A stretch of DNA of 64,000 bases from Diospyros lotus (taxonomy: Eukaryota; Streptophyta; Magnoliopsida; Ericales; Ebenaceae), in contig NW_026267104.1 of the NCBI RefSeq assembly GCF_014633365.1, positions 2,914,001 through 2,978,000 on the forward strand, read 5' to 3'. Shown piece after piece: positions 11,201 through 22,617 of this stretch (the stretch's first letter is position 1; each line of letters opens with the position of its first letter). The position numbers and the translations under genes are program-made. Under the pieces are notes generated by a model. It made no database searches. It was not told the DNA's origin and saw only the letters and a list, made by a program, of their open reading frames with translations.

Positions 11201-14200
11201 AAACAGGGAACAGGAAAGAAATGTGAATTCAACTAATGATAGCCTAATTAAAAGCAAACAAGAACAATTTCTAGTTTCTGAGTTGCATCAAGATCATTAA
11301 TCAGGCTATTCAGCTTTTCAACAATGGTATTCAGAGTCATTTTCTAGTTCTAGTGACTAGTTGCCTGTCCCCCCACCACCTTTCCTTGCCCAACCACAGT
11401 ATGAGCTGGCAGCCATAATAATCAAAATCATGAATTAAAGAGATAAACCTGAGTGTTCTTCCCGCTCCTTTGCAGACCAGTAAAACCTGAGTGTTCTTCC
11501 TGAGTGAAATACATAACCTTTATTAATTGAAAAAAGAATAGGAAAGTATACTCAATGGGGCCATTTAACAAGAGTTTTTCCAAAATTTGAACTATCATAA
11601 AAAATTAACAAAACAGAACTCAAACAGAGCAAATTCCAAATCTAAAACTCTGACCCAATCAATTACCTAGCCTTTTTGAAAGCACAACCAAGTTAGGCAG
11701 ACAAAAGCCAAAAAAGGGGGAAAAAAACACTAATGAGGCTTTGAAAATAAAGTAGAAACTGCTCAAGATGTTCATCCAAAGGAATAAACCGCTTTGGCAG
11801 TTTATGTTTTTGATACTTTTGTTTCTAGAGAAAACCACTAGACTGGTTTTATAGTTTATGCACAAACCACTTAAGATATTCCTAAAAAGGGCAGAAACCG
11901 CTTGTCTTTCCTAGAAAAAGGACAGAAACCTTTCTTCCCAGGAACCAACCATGGCTGTGGTTCCTGGAAGAAATGTAGATATCTACATCTATTTGGTATT
12001 TCAGTGAGATGCATTCATTGAAGAAGATACGGCAGAGCATACAAAGGCGAAGATAATTTTCTCTAGTGGTGTAGTTAGGCCAATGTTGTAGCTGTCAGAT
12101 ATGGCAGGTGACTGAAGAACAGCAAGTTTCCACTGTTATCAAAGAAGAACAATTGAAAGTTTCGGCTAAGGGAGCTTGCAGCCTACCAGATGTAGGAGCT
12201 GTGTTCAAGACACCATGGATACAGTGCAACTAATTCAGAAAAATAAAGGGGAACAATAGAGAGATGTGAGGAGACTAAGCTACCAGAGACGAGAAGGGGA
12301 ATCTCCTACATATGTAGATATGTGTATTTTCTAGGAAAGGCATAAACATAGGAATAAACCAATTAAACAATTTATGCATAAACCATAAAACTGCTTAAGC
12401 AGTTCTCTCTAAAAAAATATAAAACAAACAGTTTCTTTTGTTTAAGTGGTTTATTCCTTTTTGGAGAAACCTCTTGAGTGGTTTCTGCTTTATTTTGAAA
12501 CCCCATTAGCAGTTTCTTTTCCTTTTTTTTTAAATTTTTTGGTGTTGTCTGCCCAACTCGGTTGTTATTTCAACAAGGGCTTGTGCTTGATTGGGTCAAA
12601 AATTTGGTCAGAATTTTAAATTGGGAATTAGTTTTGTTTGAGTTTTATTTTGTTAAAATTTTATAAAGATAGTTCCAAAAAATTTTCAAAAAAAAAAACT
12701 CTGTTTAACAGAGGTCTCAGCTTTCATTTTTAATTTTTTGCGTTCAGTTTTGGTTTAAAAAAAGAAAATTGATTTGACATGTTTGACAGCTTTGTGTTTA
12801 TTTTCAGTTTTTTTATTATTTTTTCTTTTTTATTTTATTTTCTCTCCCACCCCTACAATCATGGCAGACAGGAGGAGACACTGGAGGTCATTGGCAACTC
12901 ATAGGAGTAGTTGCTACTCCAAAGCATTTCTTTGGGAGTTGCCACTCCAAAAGAGATGAACCCCCAGGAATGACAGGCGAATAGGCTGTCATAAACAAGT
13001 AAAACTTCTTCATCTGATGGGCAATATTTTTACTAACATGTAATGAATGAAACCAATTGTTTTCTCATGAAAAACTGCTCAATTTTGACTATCCGGAGCA
13101 GAAAATATAACACTCTTCCATGTTTTTTCTCTTCTTTAATAGGCAATATTTACTGTATCAGATTTGTTAGTTTTTCTTGTGGTTATCCAAAATCCCCCTA
13201 CCTGATTCCAATTTTCTAACTCGCAGTAGATTATACACACAAATTGTTAACATTTATATGCCCATCCAAGCTTTCCATTTATTAAAATCCAATACTACTT
13301 CAATTTCTCTCTCTTCCAATAATATTTTTTACTATATTTATATATGCCTTCAAGAACTCACACCACGGTGCTGCACAAAACAACCTAATCTTTAGACCCA
13401 CTAGAAGCGAAAACTTAATAGAAGGATTTCAGCATATCATTTCTCCTTTAGCAGCACATTCAAAGAAGGAATTGGTGAAATATACAAAGTTAACATCCAC
13501 GTTTCAAATATCAAAAGGGATAACCTTTCATAGAAACATTCATGAACAAGATAAAGGTGGTTCTTAAGTAATATTTCAGTTACCATGATTTGTCTCTCTA
13601 CCACATTGACCTCTTCTTCTTGATGAGTCGACATGCACAACTCTGGATTTGCATTCTTCTTGGACTTGTCATCTGTGTCATCTGAAAACAGTGTAGTGCT
13701 ATTTGTATTAGCATCACTAGGATCTGACGCCACCAGATCAAAGTCAAAGTTCATTATCTTCTTCTCTAATAGTCCAAGCTGTTCACAAGAAAACAACTGA
13801 TAATTAGAACATTGACTCAGGAGGACTCAAACAAATACAGGTAAAACAATGGAGAAGCATACCAACCAACAGGCATACATCTGATAAGTAAAACAAAATT
13901 CAGAGAAGTAGGCTCGTAATGGCCAAGAGAACACACAGGTGGATGGACCTTCACAACTATCAATAACAGCAAATTACAAGAATGGGTGATGCATACAAAA
14001 GATGCTCATATTCAGAATCAGGTACATTTATCTACCTATATCTGAGGACATCTGAGGATATGGGATATGGGTGGGTCAAAAGGGATGCTTTGAAACAACA
14101 AAGTAACAAAGTAAGCATTGGGATACCATTTGCCGTCTCCTCCACATATGAGTCCACAGATTTAACAGTTCATTTGTGCGTAAAGGCTTCACAAGATAGT

Positions 14201-16350
14201 CAGCTGCACCAAGTCTCAAACACTTGACAACAATAGAGACTTCATCCTGTGCCGACATCACTTAGCAAGAAAACAAAAAACATGTAAGAAACATTTTATG
14301 ATAAGTTGATAACCCAGCAGAAGAAAACAAGAATTCAATGTAAAATGCAACATGAAAAAGACTTACTGATTACAGGAATGCGTTGCAGCTCTTTATCCCT
14401 CATAATATATTTCAACATCTTCAACCCTTTGGCCATAGGGAGGTCAACTTCAGACAGAATAATATCTATGTCAGGTCCCTCAGCGTTCAGTGCATCAATC
14501 ACTTGTCTGGCTGACCTCACTGAAGTTACTGCAAAGCAACAGTTGCCCGTTGTTAGTATCAAATTAACTGGATATCTAGGTAGAAGGAAATCAAACTTGT
14601 GTATTTGCTTAGAGGATCTCCATGTATATGAACTAAATATATCAAACTAAAGAAATAAAAAAAAGTATGGATCAGAACAATCATTAAAAATGCTTGTAGT
14701 TCAAGATGAGGAAGTACAGATTCAAAAGTATGAAAGACATCAGTAAATTGCACATGTTAAAGTGAAGGCATAAACCAGTTCTGCAGCATTGTCAAATAAA
14801 ATGTTCTAAAATATGGCTCAACAGCTATTTTTTGGGTAGTTTGTCATATATCTAAATCAGCTGGCACCCTTTACAATATGTAGCCTTTGTTTTATAGGCA
14901 AAACATAGACATCTAGAGAAGCTGATTTCAAATTATTTGGTGGTAATATACTTGTTTCCGAGGCTTTCTCTGAAGAAAATTCAAATTTGTAAAATTAACC
15001 TCCAGGCAAGGACTTAGTGGAAAGACTGGATCTGCATACCAAACCATGGTCATGAAGTATTAATTAATACAGATCATAAGTGTAATTGTTGCATTTCAAA
15101 TAAAAGGAGTTACTTTGCAGGAACAAAGGCAGGTACATCTCCTATAGAAATGGATTTAGAAAGAAATAAAAGAAGAGAAATGGAGCAAATTTCTTAAAAG
15201 GTGATTAAGGAATTTAACACCACATCTCCATAAACCCTCCCTCTCCTGCTCAAATTTCCTTTTGGCCCCACATTGGGCAAAACACAACAGTTTCAAGCGA
15301 TTATATACAAAGTAGCTTTTTCCACCTTCATGAGAAATTACCAAAACAAAACATGTTAGGGGCTGTTTAGTTGTGGAAAATGATTTCCAGTTTTCTTATA
15401 AATTTCTACTTATCATTTTCTATAGAAAATTTAGAGAATGCATTCAAATGTTAGAAATGCATAAACGAATTTCCAATCTAAAAAATTGTAAGCATATGTT
15501 CCAAAAAAAGGGATGTTAATTTTTTTTATTTAACTTGGGTTAGAGAATGAGATGTGAAGAACATTTGTGGAATTTTTTTGAAAAATTGCGTTCTCCAAAT
15601 CTCCAAATTAACAAGGAAAACATAGAAAACTCATTTTAGTAGTTTTCTAAGTTTAGTTCAATTTTGGAAGATCGCGTTTTTCAAATCTCCATTTTTTGTT
15701 TGGAATATTTTTGTATTTGAACTAGTTTTTTAGTTTTCCGTTTTCTGTAGTGTAATTTCCTGAAAAGCTGGGGCAGTTTTCCACAACTGAACAGCCCCTT
15801 GAATTCATAGAACTTGCGTGTATATTATAGCCAGTCACCCTTCCAATACTCCAAAAATAACTGCTCGTAGCACTTGTTGAAATAATTCAACAAGCTAATT
15901 ATAATTAACCTTTTCCAATCTCGGCCTCCCACATGCCGAAATTCTACTTCGAAACCCAGAAGTGATGGAACAGAACACATAATTAATAACCAAATAGACT
16001 TGGACAGCATAGATCTAACATAACACCTTCAAACCCACTAGGAAAAAAAAGAAAAAGATTCTACTCCAATCCTTACAATCTTTAATTGAATTGTATGCAC
16101 CATATGTTGAAACAATTCAATAAGTTAAGTCCAAAAAACTAACAAACCAAAACAGAAGACCGAGGAATTAATTTATGGAACCAATACCTTGATAAGAACA
16201 TTTGCACAAAAGCGTGAAAGCCTCTTTGGAACTCTTTGCATCGTTGTCGCACATTAAAATCCTGACCTTGCTGCGATCAATAAACGAGTCACTGCTCTTA
16301 CCACCACTTCCCCCCCAATCCTTGTCCGCTGCGATATCATCCCCATCCAT
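8208..16350 (-). CDS. TOC1: TOC1 / PRR1 circadian pseudo-response regulator, intact
   Basis: Six exons on the minus strand: 16188-16350, 14367-14528, 14127-14260, 13584-13778, 10689-10785 and 8208-9226. They sum to 1770 bases (589 residues plus stop), and every junction is GT-AG and in phase. TOC1 is a nuclear repressor in the plant circadian clock. The receiver-like domain (about 28-145) has the pseudo-receiver signature: acidic CDND near the start, a glutamate (SEVDLP) where true receivers have the phospho-accepting aspartate, and the conserved lysine in DYLVKPL. The middle is low-complexity. A CCT domain lies at about 494-536 ([20 protein letters not shown]), followed by an acidic tail. 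Intron 1 (1.66 kb) and intron 4 (2.8 kb) carry repeats. The exon 4 donor (ATG/GTAACT at 13584) is the least certain boundary. Confidence 0.93.
11555..12715. repeat. Long inverted repeat (foldback element) in TOC1 intron 4
   Basis: About 11570-11930 reads again in reverse complement at about 12330-12710. Matching landmarks in the same order include GGCAGACAA, GGAATAAACC and AACTCAAAC. The two arms of about 350-400 bp are imperfect and flank a spacer of about 400 bp. This fits an old foldback or Mutator-like element. I could not find a target duplication. Transcribed through the intron, the arms could form a long hairpin. Confidence 0.6.
15359..15798. mobile_element. PIF/Harbinger-like MITE in TOC1 intron 1
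   Basis: The left end GGGGCTGTTTAGTTGTGG matches the reverse complement of the right end GGGGCTGTTCAGTTGTGG with one mismatch, and the match extends into GAAAA. Flanking bases are TTA on the left and TTG on the right, compatible with a decayed 3-bp TTA target duplication. The interior (440 bp in total) is AT-rich and non-coding. Confidence 0.7.
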
Positions 16351-17160
16351 CGTCCCGATTCAAGCAATCGCAAGCAGGCAATACAGTCCGGAACCAGACC
16401 TAGGGTTTCGACGAACACCAAAACAGCCGCCGGCTTTGCCTTCTGACCATCCAAGGGCCCAGATTTCCCGGAATACTATAGATACTCCATAGAATCCGTC
16501 AGAAAACTAGGTCTTCCCGTACGGACTTCATTGACAGGTCCTCTTAGATGTGCCTAATTCCGAAGCTGAGTTCTACAGACAAAAGCGAGATTGCAAAGAA
16601 ACAAAAAACAGCTGCCACCGTCCCTCCATGTGCGTAGGTCGGACACGTTATCTTTCCTCATACAGCAGGACCTGACGACCGATCATGAAAGCGTAACCGA
16701 AAAGAGAAGTCCTTAAACAATCAAAGCAAATGGATCCATCCGACGGTCCCGATCAAGACGATTTCGAGTTTCGACGGTCGGCAAGAGAGAGGATCAGAAA
16801 GAGCTTTCTCCTTCTCCTTCCTTCTTCTTCTTCTTCTTCTTCGTTAGTCCAGAAGTTCCAAGGGAGTTGTGGATTCAGAAGCAAATGCGGTTAGTGCAGG
16901 AGGCTAACATGCGCCAGAAGGGGGGGGGGGGGGGGGGAGGAAGGATCTGGGCCGTTAGGAGTGGGGGAGCGGAGGGCGAGGATAGGGCATGTTTAGGGGT
17001 GCGCAGTGCGCGAGGGGGCGCAGGATAGAAGGTGGGGAGACGTGGAGGGGATAGAGGCGAAAAAGCGCAAAGGGGAAAGCGACCCTGTTGGGGCTGGGAG
17101 ATAGTTTTTTGGGGGATGGAAAGGCGGCCACGTCCCCCCGAAGATCTAAGAGGCAATCAA
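16351..17160 (-). promoter_or_regulatory. TOC1 5' leader and proximal promoter
   Basis: Upstream of the TOC1 start codon on the gene strand. It contains a CTT repeat on the plus strand (about 16821-16842) and an 18-base G run (16920-16937). I looked for an evening element (AAAATATCT) and a CACGTG box here and did not find a perfect one. The transcription start is not determinable by eye. Confidence 0.35.
16920..16937. repeat. 18-base G run in the TOC1 5' region
   Basis: An uninterrupted G tract on the plus strand, about 570 bases upstream of the TOC1 start codon. G-quadruplex forming potential is plausible, and its length is prone to sequencing error. Confidence 0.8.
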
Positions 17161-18300
17161 ATGAAAATTTGAAAGCATCCTAAACTTGGAACCTCCTTCC
17201 CATTGGCTTCCACTGTGTCCATGCAATCTGATTTGTCATCCACGATGCCGACTTCTCCAAAATTTTCATCTTTCTCACTTTGATTCCTTCTCGACCTATT
17301 AGCATCATCCAACCATTTTTCAATTTATAAGTTTGATTTGCAAGTTAATTGTTGAGTGTTCACATCAAAATATTAAAAGTGTATTGAAAATAGACTAAGT
17401 TATAAAATGTCTAAATATTTGCAATGATAAGGATGGATTAAAATTAAAATAAAATTTTAAATTTTAAGGTATAAAATGTCCACTCAATTACCAATAAACC
17501 TTCAAAACCAAAAAAAAATCCTTTTTCATTGTTTACTATTGCATTCAATTCAATGTCATTTGTTTGATAGACTCAAGAGTAAAAGTGGGTTTAGGGCTTA
17601 AGATTTAATTTCATAAATATAATACATTAATTATTAATTAACAAATAAAGAAAAATAGATTATACAATCAATTGTCCTAATTTATATATAATCATTCATT
17701 CATTCAGTTGTTTATTTTTCATTTCCATCATCATACAAGGAGTTAAAAAGGAGAGAGATATAAATAGACTAAATATCCATGCATGTTTGAATAAAGAATT
17801 ACCATGTTTGAATAAGCTCAAAGGTTTTAACCTTTTTATGACCAAAAACACATTTAACATTACAATAATACAACATTTTCCAGCTCCCAAGTGGGGTGGG
17901 GACCACGGGCCTATCTTCCTTAATTGAGTTCACAAGGGCTAGCCAATCTTCAAAGGGTCAGAGCCCCTCTCTGCCGACTTCACATACGGAGAGAGGGAAT
18001 TAATCACGATAACTAATAATCAAAGATCAAACACAGAATCTCTCGGTGATTATATATTGGGTATAATCCAAACTTCTTCAAAACATGCTCGCCCCCAATT
18101 GCTAGATTATGTCTGCGGTGGGTCTTGTTCAAATTTTATTTATATCTTTAAGTTATTGTTTGTTAATTAATATATAAATTTAAAAAAAAAAAATAAAAAT
18201 ATTTTATATTATATTTGTTAGTAATTTTTTTAAAAAAAATCATGTAATTTTTATTAAAAATTATTCAGATAAATTTAACTCTTATCTTTTCAAATAAATT
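17161..18300. other. AT-rich intergenic DNA left of the tandem array
   Basis: Simple AT-rich sequence with no gene, RNA gene or clear element. Homology to the array unit start is not visible before about 18.3 kb. Confidence 0.45.
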
Positions 18301-18679
18301 TATCTTGAACATTACAGGTAAAAAAAAATAATCCATATATCTCCTAATACATTTTAAAAAATTTAACAAACAGATTGATAAAAATTTTAAAATATTTTTT
18401 AATCTTCTCTTGATTATATCATATCTTAGTACGAAAAACATTCAAATTTTATATTGATACAATATTATTTTATTTATTTTAATAAACACTACCTAAGTGT
18501 ATATATATTTGGTGGTTGGATACTTTGTATTATATACGATTAATTGAAAATATAAAATATTTTAAAATTTAAATAAAGAGCATTTTTTATGTAACAATAA
18601 AATCATTCATCTATTTATTGCAATTTTAAAGTTATGAGTTTAAATTTTGTGATGTAATTAATTTTAAATTTTTAAATAA

Positions 18680-19420
18680 AATATATAACAAGTATTGGGA
18701 AATTCTATTCGCGCAACAATTAAAAATTCAGATTTTTTTTCTAGTCATGTGATAATTCTCTACAACTAAATTTTTCTAAAAATACTCTCTTTATCACATC
18801 TCCAAAATACATCAACAAATAAAATCACGGCAAATACATATATTCATATATACACATAAACACACACATATATATATATTATATATACAGGGAGCGATAG
18901 CCATGGTCGTTGGAGGTGTCGAGCTTCATAGCCCTATACACACACATACATATATATATACACGTACACACACATATATATATATATACGCACCCCTGAA
19001 TTCTGGGGTTCGGGAACCTTCAAGCGCCTCGAACCCCAAGATTCGGGGATTCGTAAAGCTTAGCAGCCATTGAACGGCTATGGTCACCGCTTCCTGTATA
19101 TATATATATATGCGTGTGTATATGTATATTTATGTTTGTGTATGTAGTGTATATGTGACTATTAATATATATACATATATATGTGTTGTTTTATTGTTAT
19201 ATTTTAATTTATTTTTTTATTTTTGACTATATCGGTATTTTTTGTTTTATTGTATTCGTTATGAATATGTGGGTGGTGGGTAATTGTTTGAGAGAGAAAG
19301 TAGTTTGTGAGGATAAAAATGAGTTTTCAAAAGAGGGTATTTTAAGTATATTAAAATATAATTGCAAAAAACAAAAACGTGATTGTAAATAAAATTTCTA
19401 AAAATTATTTTGTGACGGAA
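18680..19420. other. AT-rich start of unit 1, diverged from unit 2
   Basis: Between the matching blocks at 18370-18680 and after 19420, unit 1 differs from the corresponding 42540-43040. It holds TA and CA/TG microsatellites and the small hAT-like element described separately. No gene. Confidence 0.5.
18888..19096. mobile_element. Small hAT-like MITE within a TA microsatellite
   Basis: The left end CAGGGAGCGATAGCCATGG matches the reverse complement of the right end CAGGAAGCGGTGACCATAG with a few changes. Both flanks are TATATATA, which would be an 8-bp target duplication, the hAT size, but the flanks are a microsatellite so this is weak support. The interior contains TA/CA repeats and GC-rich pieces and is non-coding. 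Confidence 0.5.
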
Positions 19421-19574
19421 ACTGGAAATTTACAGAAATGCCCACAACCAGGAGATTGGGGGGGGGGGGGGGGAACTATTATTCCACCAGAAAGAAAAAG
19501 AGAATTAAGGAAGCTCCGAGAGACGACAACTTCCATTTTTTCTCAGAGACGAAATCTCTATCACGTCGACAGCA

Positions 19575-19745
19575 GCTTCACCCGCTCTTCCGACGAGCGG
19601 CAATTCTCCATGACTTCCCGCTGGCGAACAGCGCCGCCGTCCCCCTGTTCGCAGCCTTTTCCGGCAGGATCTGTTCCGCCACCGCCGCCATGTCTACCGG
19701 ATCCTGCCTTTTCGAGGAGGTGCCTGCAATTAACACAGCTAACAA
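19575..19745 (-). pseudogene. Broken copy of the small ORF found in unit 2
   Basis: Clearly homologous to the 55-codon ORF at 43238-43405. The start codon is changed to ATT and one A is lost in a GGGAAAG stretch, shifting the frame. A 16-base G run sits just to the left (19458-19473). Confidence 0.45.
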
Positions 19746-20406
19746 TTAACCAAACACCGTGGTATGAACAGTACTGCACAGAGCACAATGATCATGACAT
19801 TTCGATATCTCTGCAAAAAAATACTACTCTCCAATGTGCCGCACATGACGGGTCCGTGAGATTAATTTCAAGTAAAGAAGAGAGGAAATTCTATTAGGAT
19901 TGTCGGTCGGCGATACCATACCATACCATTTCTGGCCGGATATAATAATCCGGCAACCGAGAAAGTTTTAAGCGGTAAATTAGAAGAAGCCCTGCTACAA
20001 AATCATATGCAGGATTAGGGGGGTCTGTCAAATGACATGGAATTGCAAAAAAAAAAAAAACTTAAATATTCAAGACTAATCACATGGAATAGAAGATCCA
20101 AGAGTCGTCTTAAGAATGTTAAAAAGTATTTAGATTATTGTGTGTGCATGTGCAAAAAAAGTGATTTGTAGCATGGCATGTGTATTTAATTTGTGATAAA
20201 TTTACGAATAAATTTTTTATAAATATCAAGTTATGTAGTTTATGTTTGTAAAGTAAAATTAAATTGATTCTTGAATAAAATGAGATATATATTTATTATA
20301 TTCTCCTCTTCTAACAATGTGATGCTTAAGTTTATCGTATTTATTATATTAGTTAAAATTGTATTAGAATACTAAATCATTATTATTAGCACAAAAAAAA
20401 ATATTT

Positions 20407-20862
20407 TTATTATGAAAAGACCTTATACAAATATACATCCATAGATTGAGCAACTCATTTTCTCTCAAGAGTTTTCCTAAATAGTCGAATATCACATAAT
20501 TGATCAGATGTTGAATATATTAGAGAATTCAAAACTAATTCACAAATAAAAACTTATTTTCGTACATTATTTGTGAATAAGTACCATGAAAATGTTAAAA
20601 ACTTATCTACAAGTAAACTTAAGATTTCCTACGTTACTTTGTGAATAAGTGAGTACAAAGAAAATATTAAAAACTTTACTTAAAAGTAAATTTAGTGATA
20701 AATGGAATGGGTTTGAACTCTGCATTTTGTGTAATGTACTTCAATCTTAGCATCATTGGCAACCAAAAGGCAAACCTCATATAGTATGATATCGAGTTTT
20801 GGCTTTTCAACCATTAGAGCATTAATTACATCTCTACTTGACCACGCAAAAGTTACAATATG
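20407..20862 (-). pseudogene. TOC1-like receiver fragment, dead copy in unit 1
   Basis: Matches the receiver gene of unit 2 (43815-44781). Exon 3 survives at about 20407-20530 but lacks 26 bases that include the KCLKYGA codons. Its acceptor CCAG has become CTAA. The exon 2 remnant is at about 20694-20860. Exon 1 is missing: the sequence jumps from the end of exon 2 to DNA matching unit 2 beyond 45020. It cannot make a receiver domain. Confidence 0.8.
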
Positions 20863-22617
20863 ATGGGTTAGAAGTGCAACGACACGCTTTCAAACCGAGT
20901 ATAACATAATAGTTGATAATTTAATCTGATCATATAAATTCTACCTCTTTAATTATCTTTATGCATGATTTCTCCGTCATCTTCACAATGCAGCCATCCA
21001 TAAGAAGGGAAGACAAAAATATCATAGCAGAAAAGGGTTGTCAGCTGTTTTGAAATGCTTTCTTTCAATCCATGCGATGACACTGCCTTTTGCCAAATCA
21101 TGTTAGATACCCCTCCAAAAAAGGCATAATTTTCATGTGATTCTTTACCTTGTGCTATCTTTCTTTCTGGCTGGCATGGGATAGTTTCCATCTGTTTTAG
21201 AGATGAATTAGACAACATCTGCATCAACTCATAGTTCTTTAGCACCAACTAGTTAAGCATTTTGTTGATGTACTGAAGTGACTTGAGAAAAATATCCGCA
21301 CCTACTCACATGGAATGGAACTCTGCCTTCAAATGACATGAGAAAAAAAATCCACACCTACTCACTCACATGGAAGAGACTAAGAATCTTCACCTTCAAC
21401 CTAAATGATGATGGTACTTTAATACAACTTTGTGCCAATCCATAAGATCTAGTCTGTTCTTTGCTCGAATCATGGATATGAAACTGAACAAGATAGCACT
21501 CATAAGACTATTGTCTGTGACAATTAGAGAAAAGTGATTTATGCATGTAGTTTTACTTTTATTTTTGTAAAGAGAGTGTTTGTACAGTTTGATTCTATAA
21601 TGTTCTAGTCATCATGAATAATCTTAAATTATTCATGAAATCTCTATCTCAATCTCTATTATATTATAAATAATTTATTCTTTATTTTGATATTATTTTT
21701 AAAATTATTAGTGTTCTTATCACACTCCATATCATTTTTTTCTATTTCATTTCTTATTTTATTTATTTATTAATAAATTTTAATTTTATTTATTTTACTT
21801 TACACAAAATTAATAATTAAATACACAAAATAATCACATACATTCAAAATTAATAATCAAATATACAAAATAATCAAATACATACATACACAAACTTAAT
21901 AATCAAATACATAAATCAATAACTAAGTATACAAATACACAATATCACTCACTCAATACACAAATAAATAAATTAAAAAAAACAGAAACAAAATCACAAA
22001 CCAAACAGCAAGCCGCGCAAGCACCACCGCTGGTCATTCTGCTCGTTGCCACCGCAGATCGTTCTGCTCGTTGCCATTAACGGCGGCGCTTCCGCTGGTC
22101 GCTGCAGCCTCCAACGATGAACAGCAAGCCTCCGTTGGTCGCTGGTGGGATGGCAAGATTTCAATCGCCACATCTGGCGATGCTTTTGAGCTTCGCCAGG
22201 AATTTGGCGATGACGAGATCCGTTGGAGGCTTCAATTTGGGCTTGGCTCCCTATATTCGGCCTGGCGAGCAGAAATAACAACGCCGTTGGAGATAGCCCT
22301 ATAGATGCATTCACTATTTTGACAAATAATTTTCCAACTAAATTCAAGACCTCAAGCTTACACTAGGTGAACAACTTGGAATAGATAATTGCTGGAATAA
22401 TTTGTTCAGATAAGCAAATTAATCAGCAAGGGTTATTGGAGTTACATCAACACGATCATGTAGCTCCAAAAGGAACCCACAAATTTGGGAATTTACAAGT
22501 TACTTCAGTTATCTTTTCCACTTTCAGCATCCACCTCCATTTCATTTAACCTAACAAATTAGAATGACAAATCCTAAAGATTTAAACATGTTATAAATTT
22601 GCATAGAAGACGACCGA
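20863..22617. other. Spacer between the receiver pseudogene and NEN copy a
   Basis: Conserved with 45020-46069 in unit 2 apart from the insertion at 21627-22299. Some stretches (20949-21248) hold open minus-strand frames in both units, but the frames are not maintained between copies and no family is recognised. The part next to 22617 is probably the NEN 3' untranslated region. Confidence 0.45.
21627..22299. mobile_element. 673-bp insertion relative to unit 2
   Basis: In unit 2 the sequence reads continuously through CAATCTTATAGATGC near 45750. In unit 1 the same site is split at CTTA by 673 bp, giving a likely TA target duplication. The left half is AT-rich and the right half GC-rich (about 22010-22290). 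The right end reads GGGCTATCTCCAACGGCG on the minus strand. I could not match the two ends as inverted repeats, so the class is unassigned. Confidence 0.6.

Noticed and set aside
22071..22347. Open frames in the GC-rich half of the 673-bp insertion
   Set aside because: They overlap on both strands, lie within an insertion and show no domain.
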